From: CAYVBW01 sp964449995
GTDB lineage: Bacteria > Patescibacteriota > Microgenomatia > UBA1400 > PJMF01
NCBI GenBank assembly: GCA_964449995.1
Contig: CAYVBW010000001.1
Location: 39,796 to 103,795 of the forward strand
Direction of reading: 5' to 3'
Length of the DNA stretch: 64,000 nucleotides
Shown here: positions 43,213-50,930 of the stretch, piece by piece
Layout of the letters: each line of letters begins with the position of its first letter
How positions within the stretch are numbered: the stretch's first letter is position 1
Translations under genes and position numbers: made by a program
The notes under the pieces: model-generated
Databases searched by the model: none
What the model saw: only the letters and a program-made list of their open reading frames with translations
What the model was told of the DNA's origin: nothing

Positions 43213-45150
43213 CTATATTCCCACCAACCATTTCTCGCCCCACGCTTGATAGTGAGAGTAAAAAGTTTTTTCGTGCAAAACCTGGCCATCCTTGTCAGTC
43301 ACCACCCAGTCAAAGCTGGTTCTAAGTCCAGGAATAGCGTTTTCAACCCTCCTTCTTTCTCCAGGTGCCAGTGAGGGGTCTGGAATATCTTGAGAAGGAG
43401 GAGGGGCAGTGTAGCCCCATTTTTGATAGTTTTTTATCTCCACTTTGCGACCATCATCTGTGCCATAAATTTTTATATTCATGTATGCTTTTGCAGAGTC
43501 TGCTTCTGCTGTGATAAGCAGATATCCGGGTGTGTTGTTTTCAAATCTCAAATCAACATTTCCTGCATAAACTGTAGCATCAAAGCCTGGTTGGTTGTCT
43601 ATTTCATAGTATCTAACCCTGTAGCTATGAGGCAGGCGGCGCGTGATGTTTATTCCGGCATCAAGCATGGCTCTAAACATGGTAGTGCTTACTTGGCACA
43701 CACCTCCACCAAACTCCATTATGGTTCTACCACTTCTAATAACATAAGCTTGCTGGAAGCCGGTGGTGTGATTTACTTCTCCCACTACTTGATTAAAGAA
43801 AAATTTTTCTCCGGGAGGAATTAAGGTTAAATTAAGTTTTTCGCTGGAAACTTTAATATTGTGAAGTCTGGGGGCAATTGAACCATAATAAAAACTTTCT
43901 CCAAAACCTATAAGGGTATTAATTCCTAAATCATTGGTGTCGGCCAGCACAGTTTTGGGTTGAGTTGTTTTTAAAGTAAGATATTTAATTTTATTTAAAC
44001 TTTGCTCGGTCTGATTATTAGCATCTTCATCATCATTGGTTGAATTTTGAGAAGACATGGCTAATTCATCCCAATTTTGGATGGCGGTAATGAGGATGGT
44101 GTTGGCCTTATTTTGATCAAGCTCTATTCCGGGTTGGTTAGACTGAAATTTGCTAACTTTTAAAGTTTTTGGATCATACTCAAATTCTGCATCTTGAGCT
44201 GGACGATCGATCTCTGCTGCCCATTCTTTAATTAAATCTTCTATGCCTTGGTGACTTATTCCCTGTGGCCATGTTAATAGTTGTATGATGTCTTGGTCAT
44301 TTAAAGCTTTGTTGATTACCCATCTTGCTGGAGGAGAGTTTTTGTCTTTTATTTCCACCTCTCGGTCATAGCCATAAAACTCTATTTTGGTATTTAAAAA
44401 ACTCAAAGCCCTGTTTTTGCTGGCTTCAATCTCATCTTCTGTTAAGGTTTGACTGATGGCTTGAGTTTTAGCATCAATAATTATTTCCTGAGATATCTCC
44501 TTTTTATTTTCTTGATTTATTTTTTGATCTAGAATGTTTTTGATTTTTTCTTCAGTTTCTTTGGTTGATAATTGCCAGCCATCTTCTCCTAGGACTACGT
44601 TAAGACTGTAGGGGTTACCGCTAGTAACTAAAGTAATGGCAAAAGGCTCTCCCTCGTCATAAACTTTTTGGGCAAGTTCGTTGATGGAGTGTCTTATCAA
44701 TTGTTGATTAAATTGATAATTAGCCTCAACATTTTGAGGGTTACCCAACAAATCAATAATTGTGGCTATATTTTTAAAAATGTTGCTTTCTCGACCAATG
44801 AAAAAAGCTGCCTCAATTGCTTCTTGATAGTCTTTGCCATGCAATGCTTGTCTTAGAGATAATGATTGTTGATGATCCTCTTCTTGTTTGTCCAAAGCGT
44901 TGATAACAATTTTTCCAGAAATTGAAGGTTGCTGGTAAGAATGTTTTAATTTTTCATAAGCTTCTGCTTTGGTTAGACCTCCTACACTTATTTGATCAAT
45001 GTGAATGTTTTGGTAGAACCGATTACGGTAGTGTATAAAAAAAACACAACTCATTAAAACCAGAGAAAAGACCAAACCAAAAGCAAATCCCCAGAGCCAA
45101 ATATAGCGTTCTTTAAAAAGCAGCTTGAAGTGTATTTGAAAAACAGACAT
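43213..45150 (-). CDS. VanW family protein (YoaR-like) with peptidoglycan-binding-like domains
   Basis: A 645-residue protein. A membrane helix lies at about 18-40 (WLWGFAFGLVFSLVLMSCVFF). YoaR-type repeat domains follow (about 50-430, starting IHIDQISVGGLTKAEAYEKL, a PG_binding_4-like pattern). The VanW domain is at about 450-590: NIKVSSEKLNLTLIPPGEKFFFNQVVGE, GGGVCQVSTTMFRAMLDAGINITRRLPHSY, YEIDNQPGFDATVY. VanW proteins occur in glycopeptide-resistance clusters and widely in Gram-positives and CPR; their biochemical role is unknown, probably wall-associated. The ATG gives a normal N-terminus; a TTG upstream would add 38 unusual residues and overlap the divergent gene. Confidence 0.85.
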   Translation of the reverse strand: MSVFQIHFKLLFKERYIWLWGFAFGLVFSLVLMSCVFFIHYRNRFYQNIHIDQISVGGLTKAEAYEKLKHSYQQPSISGKIVINALDKQEEDHQQSLSLRQALHGKDYQEAIEAAFFIGRESNIFKNIATIIDLLGNPQNVEANYQFNQQLIRHSINELAQKVYDEGEPFAITLVTSGNPYSLNVVLGEDGWQLSTKETEEKIKNILDQKINQENKKEISQEIIIDAKTQAISQTLTEDEIEASKNRALSFLNTKIEFYGYDREVEIKDKNSPPARWVINKALNDQDIIQLLTWPQGISHQGIEDLIKEWAAEIDRPAQDAEFEYDPKTLKVSKFQSNQPGIELDQNKANTILITAIQNWDELAMSSQNSTNDDEDANNQTEQSLNKIKYLTLKTTQPKTVLADTNDLGINTLIGFGESFYYGSIAPRLHNIKVSSEKLNLTLIPPGEKFFFNQVVGEVNHTTGFQQAYVIRSGRTIMEFGGGVCQVSTTMFRAMLDAGINITRRLPHSYRVRYYEIDNQPGFDATVYAGNVDLRFENNTPGYLLITAEADSAKAYMNIKIYGTDDGRKVEIKNYQKWGYTAPPPSQDIPDPSLAPGERRRVENAIPGLRTSFDWVVTDKDGQVLHEKTFYSHYQAWGEKWLVGI

Positions 45151-45208
45151 AATAGATCTGTTAATGATTATAGAAGAAATTTGACTTAAATTTAACAAGC
45201 TACTGCCT

Positions 45209-47242
45209 ATGCCAGATAATCCAAATCTCCCAAAGCCCAATATTCCAAATCCAAATCCTCCCAAAAGCGATGATGCTGGATCTAGTTTGCCTCAAACCCC
45301 ATCAGCTCCATCTGCTCCATCACAGCCATTATCCTCAACACAATCTCCTGCTAGTGCTTCTCAGCAGTCTCTAAACAGTTCTCGGCCAACAGCACAGGCT
45401 CCGGCCAGTAAGCCAGCAGGCCTGGATCCTCAATCACCAGGAGGAGCTTTGCCAGATTTAAATGAACAAGGTCAGGTGACTCGTACCTCAACTATTAGCC
45501 AAACGCCTCAAGAAAAACAGTTTGATCAGCGGCCTGATTTACCGGTGAGTAAAATGCAGCAGCTTCAGCAGAGAGGTGAGGTCGGAGCAGGAAGAACTGG
45601 GAAATTACCCGGCAAGAGTTTGGCAGAGGGGTCGATTACTCCTCAGCAGTCAGCTGAGGATCAACAAAAAGCTGCTATACCAGTAGGATCTCATCAAGCC
45701 ATACAAGCAGTGCAGACAGCAGATTCTGCCCAAAAGCCTTCAGCCACAGTGTCTCATCCTAATTTAAAAGCAAACATCCCTCCTGTATCTGGTGTAGGTA
45801 AAGTTGGTCAGCCTACTACTCCTGAATCATCTAGTGCTAAAAAAAGCAGTCCTCAGAAACCTGACTTGAAAAGTAAAACCCAAGCTCAGTTAGGCGCAAA
45901 GCCAGCAGCAGCAAAAAAACCTATTTTGAAATATCTTTTTTTTGGTTTGGTCGGATTGTTGGTTGTAGGGGGAGTAGTTTTTGGGATTATGCGCTTTTTA
46001 GGCGGAGCAGAACCTGCCCCAACAACAGACCAGCCAAGTGACCCAGGAGCTGTTCCTCGAGCAGAAGGTGTTGTTTTAACTTATTGGGGTCTATGGGAGC
46101 CGGAATCTGTGATGCAGTCAGTTTTTGATGATTTTCAAGAACAAACTGGTATTATGGTTGACTACAGACAACAGTCCCCTCAAGACTACCGAACTCATTT
46201 GCAGTCAGCTATTGTTGCGGGTAGTGGTCCAGATGTTTTTAGATTTCACGCCACTTGGGTACCAATGTTCAGAGAGGAATTAGCCCCCTTACCCTCAAGA
46301 ATTATGAGCGTTGCTGAATATGAACAAACTTTTTATCCTATTTTCTCTCAGCAGCTACAACACAATGGTCAATTGGTAGGAATACCTTTAATGTATGATG
46401 GCTTGGGCCTTTATTATAATGTAGATATTTTAAGAACTGCCAATGAAGAAGTCCCTGAAACTTGGGCAGAATTGCGAGCTTTAGCTACCAGGCTGACGGT
46501 GCGTTCTGGCAATGTGATTGAAAGAGGAGGTTTAGCCATAGGTAACGCTGAAAACGTGGAACATTTTTCAGACATTTTAGGGTTATTAATTTTTCAAAAT
46601 GGAGGCAACCCTGCCCAACCCTTAACTAGTGAAGTTAGAGATGCGATTCAGTTTTATGTAAGTTTTGCTAAAACAAATCCTGTTTTTAGCACTGCATTGC
46701 CCAGTTCTACCACTGCTTTTGCCAGAGGAGAAGTGGCTATGATGATAGCTCCTTCTTGGAGAACGTTTGATATTCAACACATCAATCCTGAACTTAATTT
46801 TGACATTGCTCCGGCGCCAAAGCTAAGTGAGAGTGACTTGGGTTGGGCTAGTTACTGGGCTGAGGGAGTTAATAGCAAGAGTGCTCATAAGGATGAGGCG
46901 TGGCAGTTGCTTAAATATTTAAGCTCACCAGATGTTTTAAGAAAACTTTATTCTGAACAAAGTCAAATTAGAGCTTTTGGAGAGATCTATCCTCGGCAAG
47001 ATATGGCTTCGGATTTAGCTGGTAGCAAATATGTAGAGGCCTATCTATTAGATGCTCCGGTGTCTACAAGTTGGTATATGTGCACTCGCATTCATGACGA
47101 GGGTATTAATGATCAAATAATCGATTATTACAAAGATGCTGTTAACTCAGCCTTGACCGGGACCTTGTCTGAGAGTCATTTGCAAACTTTAAGTCAAGGA
47201 GTAAATCAAACCCTTAGACAGTATGGCCTGCAGCAACAGTAA
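45209..47242 (+). CDS. Membrane-anchored extracellular solute-binding protein (ABC family 1) with long disordered N-terminus
   Basis: A 677-residue protein. Residues 1-230 are low complexity, rich in Pro, Ser, Gln and Ala. One membrane helix follows at about 236-262 (ILKYLFFGLVGLLVVGGVVFGIM). From about 285 the sequence is a family 1 solute-binding protein: VVLTYWGLWEPESVMQSVFDDFQEQTGIMVDY, SGPDVFRFHATWVPMFREEL, FARGEVAMMIAPSWRTF, GWASYWAEGVNSKSAHKDEAWQLLKYLSSP. Such proteins capture sugars or oligosaccharides for ABC importers. No permease or ATPase gene is nearby, and it is anchored by a helix rather than a lipobox. The Pro-rich part would be cytoplasmic. Confidence 0.82.
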   Translation: MPDNPNLPKPNIPNPNPPKSDDAGSSLPQTPSAPSAPSQPLSSTQSPASASQQSLNSSRPTAQAPASKPAGLDPQSPGGALPDLNEQGQVTRTSTISQTPQEKQFDQRPDLPVSKMQQLQQRGEVGAGRTGKLPGKSLAEGSITPQQSAEDQQKAAIPVGSHQAIQAVQTADSAQKPSATVSHPNLKANIPPVSGVGKVGQPTTPESSSAKKSSPQKPDLKSKTQAQLGAKPAAAKKPILKYLFFGLVGLLVVGGVVFGIMRFLGGAEPAPTTDQPSDPGAVPRAEGVVLTYWGLWEPESVMQSVFDDFQEQTGIMVDYRQQSPQDYRTHLQSAIVAGSGPDVFRFHATWVPMFREELAPLPSRIMSVAEYEQTFYPIFSQQLQHNGQLVGIPLMYDGLGLYYNVDILRTANEEVPETWAELRALATRLTVRSGNVIERGGLAIGNAENVEHFSDILGLLIFQNGGNPAQPLTSEVRDAIQFYVSFAKTNPVFSTALPSSTTAFARGEVAMMIAPSWRTFDIQHINPELNFDIAPAPKLSESDLGWASYWAEGVNSKSAHKDEAWQLLKYLSSPDVLRKLYSEQSQIRAFGEIYPRQDMASDLAGSKYVEAYLLDAPVSTSWYMCTRIHDEGINDQIIDYYKDAVNSALTGTLSESHLQTLSQGVNQTLRQYGLQQQ

Positions 47243-47295
47243 GCTTTGTAGTTTGTACAGAATTTTCCTGCCCAGATAATAAATTTGTCAATATT

Positions 47296-48315
47296 ATGCT
47301 CTCCCTTCTTGACTATCAAATTATCGGTACCTTGGCCTACAGTGCTCAATTTAAGTTTCCTTTAACTAAAGATGAAATTTTTAATAGATTGTTGAGTTCT
47401 GATCAGGCCCTGTTGGTCAAGCGGAATTATATGGTCGATTTAGAAGTTGCAGAAACATCAAAAAAAGTACCACCCCTTATCAAGAAAGATCTTGAATTTG
47501 GATTAAAAAAATTGAAAAGGATTGGGGTAGTTGAGGAGCTTGGGGGTAGTTTTTATTTGTCTGCTTGCTTGAAAAATAATGAGGAATTACAAAATTTAAT
47601 TCAGCAAAAAAAGCATAAAAAGCGTAAATCAAAAAAGTTAAAAAAACAAGCCTGGAGATTAAAAACTTTCTTTAGAAAACAACCTCAGATATTGGCAGCT
47701 GGTTTTACTGGAGCCTTGGCTGTGGATAATCCTGAACTAGAGCCTGATTTAGATCTGATAATGATCGTTCAAAAAAATAGATTGTGGCTGACTAGATCTG
47801 TGGTATTACTAAGGGCTTTGATTTTGGGTAAAAAAAGGCCATTTTGGGAAAAAAATAAAAAGGATAAAGATCAATGGTGTTTTAATTTGTGGTTAGAGGA
47901 GGGTGCGATGTGTTTGCCCAACCATCAGAGAAACACTTACAGTGCATATGAAGCTGCCCAGATTAATTGGTTTTATGATCCATATAATTTTAGAGCTAAG
48001 TTTTATCAGCAAAATCAATGGCTAGAAAAATATTTGGCCCACTTTCCTTTAAAAAGAGCTAATGATGCCCCTGATGCCGTAGTTGATAATGAATTTATGG
48101 AAAAATCTAACAAAGGTGGATTGCTTGATTATTGTGCAGCCTTGTTAAACAAGCTGATTTTTTTTACTTGGAAGCTATATCTGTGTCATAGAAATAAAAT
48201 ACCTCTGATTAATTTGTCTTTAAGCCAAGCGTTTTTACACGATGATGCTAGTTATAAGCAGCTTTTGGATGAGTGGCATAAGCAACTTAATTTAGTTTTT
48301 GTCAAGTTGAAGTAA
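47296..48315 (+). CDS. Nucleotidyltransferase-fold protein with possible winged-helix N-terminus
   Basis: A 339-residue soluble protein. The first 105 residues are helical and may form a winged-helix module (DYQIIGTLAYSAQFKFPLTKDEIFNRLLS, then LKKLKRIGVVEELGGSFYL). A very basic stretch (KKHKKRKSKKLKKQ) follows. From about 130 the pattern LAAGFTGALAVDNPELEPDLDLIMIV resembles the DNA polymerase beta-like nucleotidyltransferase signature (GSxxxG then DxD). The remainder is unassigned. It lies 53 bases after the solute-binding protein. No substrate can be named. Confidence 0.6.
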   Translation: MLSLLDYQIIGTLAYSAQFKFPLTKDEIFNRLLSSDQALLVKRNYMVDLEVAETSKKVPPLIKKDLEFGLKKLKRIGVVEELGGSFYLSACLKNNEELQNLIQQKKHKKRKSKKLKKQAWRLKTFFRKQPQILAAGFTGALAVDNPELEPDLDLIMIVQKNRLWLTRSVVLLRALILGKKRPFWEKNKKDKDQWCFNLWLEEGAMCLPNHQRNTYSAYEAAQINWFYDPYNFRAKFYQQNQWLEKYLAHFPLKRANDAPDAVVDNEFMEKSNKGGLLDYCAALLNKLIFFTWKLYLCHRNKIPLINLSLSQAFLHDDASYKQLLDEWHKQLNLVFVKLK

Positions 48316-48386
48316 ACTTCTGCCTGAATTTGATAGAATTAGGGCTTGTTTGTCTGGAGGAATTTGTATACTGGTAAAATAAAGGT

Positions 48387-48434
48387 TAATTCTGATTAAA
48401 TACTCCTCTATTACTAATACTAATTTGCGAATTA
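48387..48434 (+). repeat. Dispersed repeat element (short copy)
   Basis: TTAATTCTGATTAAATAC is followed almost directly by CTATTACTAATACTAATTTG and CGAATTA. It has the same ends as the element at 10003-10118 but lacks the hairpin-containing middle. It ends at the ATG of the next gene. Confidence 0.6.
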
Positions 48435-48926
48435 ATGTCAACAAAACTAAAATTGCCTAAGCTGATATTTAATATTAGTAAAAAATGCTGTCGAACTAAC
48501 TGTTGTCTAGTTTTGGCAACTGGAGTTTTTGACTTATTACATCGCGAGCATAGAAATTTCTTGTCTAAAGCTCGCCAAGCAGGGGACTGCTTACTGGTGG
48601 GTATTGAGACAGATCAAAGAGTTAAAAATCTAAAAGGCCATGACCGGCCGATTCAAGATCAATCAACAAGGGTTAAAAATGTTGCTAACTTGGATATCGC
48701 TGATGGAGTTTTTTTGTTGCCTGAAAAATTCTATAAATATCAAGACCATTTGCAGTTGATAAAGTTAATCAGGCCCAATATATTGGCTGTATCACAGAAC
48801 TCTCCAAATTTAGTACAAAAACAAAAAATAATGAAACAAATTGGAGGAGAGGTTAGGGTTGTTTATCAACACAATCCAAGAGTTTCTACCACACAAATTA
48901 TAAATAAATCGGAAAAATTCAATTAA
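48435..48926 (+). CDS. Cytidylyltransferase-like nucleotidyltransferase (RfaE2/TagD type)
   Basis: A 163-residue protein of the HxGH nucleotidyltransferase family. VLATGVFDLLHREHRNFLSKARQAGDCLLVGIETDQRVKNLKG matches the N-terminal signature, with HREH in place of HPGH or HVGH. RPIQDQSTRVKNVANLDIADGVFLL and NPRVSTTQII (in place of ISTTxII) are the later family motifs. Such enzymes transfer AMP or CMP to phosphorylated sugars, glycerol or cofactors; the substrate is unknown here. The ATG abuts a dispersed repeat and no ribosome site is visible. Confidence 0.78.
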   Translation: MSTKLKLPKLIFNISKKCCRTNCCLVLATGVFDLLHREHRNFLSKARQAGDCLLVGIETDQRVKNLKGHDRPIQDQSTRVKNVANLDIADGVFLLPEKFYKYQDHLQLIKLIRPNILAVSQNSPNLVQKQKIMKQIGGEVRVVYQHNPRVSTTQIINKSEKFN

Positions 48927-48937
48927 GGACCATCAAA

Positions 48938-49273
48938 ATGAAATTAATTTCCAGGATTATTATGTTGATTGTTATTATTACACTGTTGGTAGTTGGGTAT
49001 TTTTGGGCAACGAACAGATATTCGAGCCAAAGAGAAGTAGGTGATAGTTTGGAGTTTTATAAAATTCAGGTGAGTGAAAGCGAAACAGGCTATATTGATT
49101 TGAGAGGAAAATTGGTGCGGGAGGGTTACTATTTTTATTTAGAAAAGAACGGAGAAGTTGTGCCAGTTATAAGTCAACAACTCAATTTGAATTCCTTTAT
49201 TGATAAGTTGGTGGAAGTTAGGCTTAAGTTAAATGAAGATCGTCTAGAAATAATAAAAATTGAAGAAAAATAA
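48938..49273 (+). CDS. Small membrane-anchored protein of unknown function
   Basis: A 111-residue protein with one N-terminal membrane helix (about 5-25, RIIMLIVIITLLVVGYFWAT). The rest is an 80-residue predicted beta-rich domain (YIDLRGKLVREGYYFYLEKNGEVVPVISQ, LVEVRLKLNEDRLEIIKIEEK) that would face outside. The pattern hints at an OB-like barrel, but this is weak. A ribosome-site-like AAGGA precedes the ATG, 11 bases after the upstream stop, so it is co-transcribed with the cytidylyltransferase-like gene. Confidence 0.6.
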   Translation: MKLISRIIMLIVIITLLVVGYFWATNRYSSQREVGDSLEFYKIQVSESETGYIDLRGKLVREGYYFYLEKNGEVVPVISQQLNLNSFIDKLVEVRLKLNEDRLEIIKIEEK

Positions 49274-49287
49274 TTTGCGAATTTATT
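49270..49287 (+). repeat. Copy of the repeat right-end core
   Basis: ATAATTTGCGAATTTATT matches the right end of the dispersed repeat. It overlaps the stop of the small membrane protein gene and precedes the GGGAG ribosome site of radA. Confidence 0.4.
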
Positions 49288-49297
49288 AAGGGAGAAT

Positions 49298-50842
49298 ATG
49301 GCTAAAAATAAAACTCGGTTTGTTTGTCAGAATTGCGAAGCAGTTTATTTAAAATGGCAGGGTCAGTGTTCAGCGTGCAAACAGTGGAATACATTAATAG
49401 AAGAAGAGGTAGAGCCAAAAAGTTCAGCTAAATTTCAGAAAAAAGAGCTATCTGCATCAAAACTAAAAGAATTAGTGGTATCTTTACCAGATGTGAATCT
49501 TTCTAGAAGCTCAAAACAGCGATTTTCAAGCGGGATTGGAGAGTTGGATAGAGTTTTGGGCGGTGGAATAGTCCCGGGTGCAGTAATGCTATTGGGTGGA
49601 GAACCGGGTATTGGAAAATCTACACTCTTAACACAAGCATGTTTAATTATTGGTGCTGAAGCTAGGTCGCTGTTTATGGATAAGAGTAAAAAAAACAAAA
49701 GCGGTAAGACAAATAAAAAAAATAAATCAAAAAAGTCAGCTCAGTCGCTTAGTAAAACTAAAACGCAAAAAGTACAAAATGTACAAAAATACTTCAGTTC
49801 GATAAATAGAACACGGATCTTGTTCATTTGCGGAGAAGAGAGTCCTGAACAAATAAGCCTTAGAATCAAGAGAATTTTGAATAATGAACAGTTTTTATCA
49901 ATGAATGATTTGGGTCATGATAAGTTAAGGCTAATTAGTCAAATTGAGCAAAATTTACAATTTGTCACATCAGTTGATGTTGATGAAGTAGTATCAATTA
50001 TTAATCAGACTAAACCTGGGTTGGTTGTTGTAGACAGCATTCAGGCTTTAAGCACCTCTGATTTAACTGGAGGCAGTGGGAGCATTGGTCAAATAAGAGA
50101 ATCAACTGAAAGATTGATTAGGGTGGCAAAAAGATCATCTATTCCAATTTTTTTAGTAGGCCATGTTACCAAAGAAGGAGTGATTGCCGGCCCCAAAGTA
50201 TTAGAGCATATGGTAGATGCGGTTTTGCAGCTAGAGGGTGAAAGGATTGGTCAATTTCGTATGCTGCGAGCTTTAAAAAACAGATTTGGTGCGACTGATG
50301 AAGTGGGTGTTTTTAAGGTGGTAGAGTATGGTTATCAACCAGTTGCCAACCCCAGTGAGTTATTTGTAGAAAATCAAGACACAAAGGTAGCAGGAAGTGC
50401 CATTACTTGCGTTATGGAGGGTACTCGACCTTTACTTTTAGAAGTTCAGGCTTTGGTTAACCAGTCTCAGTTGGCTATGCCTCGTAGGGTAGGTAGAGGA
50501 ATAGAATTGTCCAGAATTCAGATTTTGGCTGCTGTTATGCAAAAACATGCAAAACAGCCTTTGGGCAACTATGACATTTTTTTAAGCGCTGCTGGTGGTT
50601 TTAAGGTACGCGAACCAGCAACTGACTTAGCTTTATCAGTGGCAATTGCCAGTAGTTTATCCAATCAACCAATTAAAACTCAGGCTGTTTTTATTGGAGA
50701 GGTAGGCTTATTGGGTGAGATTCGAACCGTGGCTCATTTGGAAAGAAGGGTTAAGGAGGCCAAGCGCCTAGGATATAAAAAAGTTGTTACTGCTAAAACT
50801 CACCGAAAACTTAGCGAAGTTCTCAAGGAGTTTGGGATTTAG
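49298..50842 (+). CDS. radA: DNA repair protein RadA (Sms)
   Basis: A RecA-like helicase that helps branch migration in recombination and transformation. The 514 residues have a zinc finger with Cys10, Cys13, Cys24 and Cys27, Walker A GEPGIGKST (101-109) and Walker B LVVVDSIQAL. The RadA-specific KNRFG motif (ALKNRFGATDEVGVF) and a C-terminal Lon-protease-like domain (DIFLSAAGGFKVREPATDLALSVAIASS) follow. A Lys/Ser-rich insert of about 50 residues (121-171) separates Walker A from ILFICGEES, making it longer than the usual 450-460 residues. GGGAG before the ATG is a good ribosome site. Confidence 0.95.
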   Translation: MAKNKTRFVCQNCEAVYLKWQGQCSACKQWNTLIEEEVEPKSSAKFQKKELSASKLKELVVSLPDVNLSRSSKQRFSSGIGELDRVLGGGIVPGAVMLLGGEPGIGKSTLLTQACLIIGAEARSLFMDKSKKNKSGKTNKKNKSKKSAQSLSKTKTQKVQNVQKYFSSINRTRILFICGEESPEQISLRIKRILNNEQFLSMNDLGHDKLRLISQIEQNLQFVTSVDVDEVVSIINQTKPGLVVVDSIQALSTSDLTGGSGSIGQIRESTERLIRVAKRSSIPIFLVGHVTKEGVIAGPKVLEHMVDAVLQLEGERIGQFRMLRALKNRFGATDEVGVFKVVEYGYQPVANPSELFVENQDTKVAGSAITCVMEGTRPLLLEVQALVNQSQLAMPRRVGRGIELSRIQILAAVMQKHAKQPLGNYDIFLSAAGGFKVREPATDLALSVAIASSLSNQPIKTQAVFIGEVGLLGEIRTVAHLERRVKEAKRLGYKKVVTAKTHRKLSEVLKEFGI

Positions 50843-50930
50843 TATTAGGAAAAATTTATATTAAATCAGCTGCTTATTTTTTAATTCTCGCCCAGCTTTC
50901 TGCCAAATTCCTGCTTTAGTTAGCATATTT

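Noticed and set aside
43213..45264. Longer VanW protein with TTG start
   Set aside because: It would overlap the divergent solute-binding protein gene and add a Gly/Phe-rich antisense-like segment.
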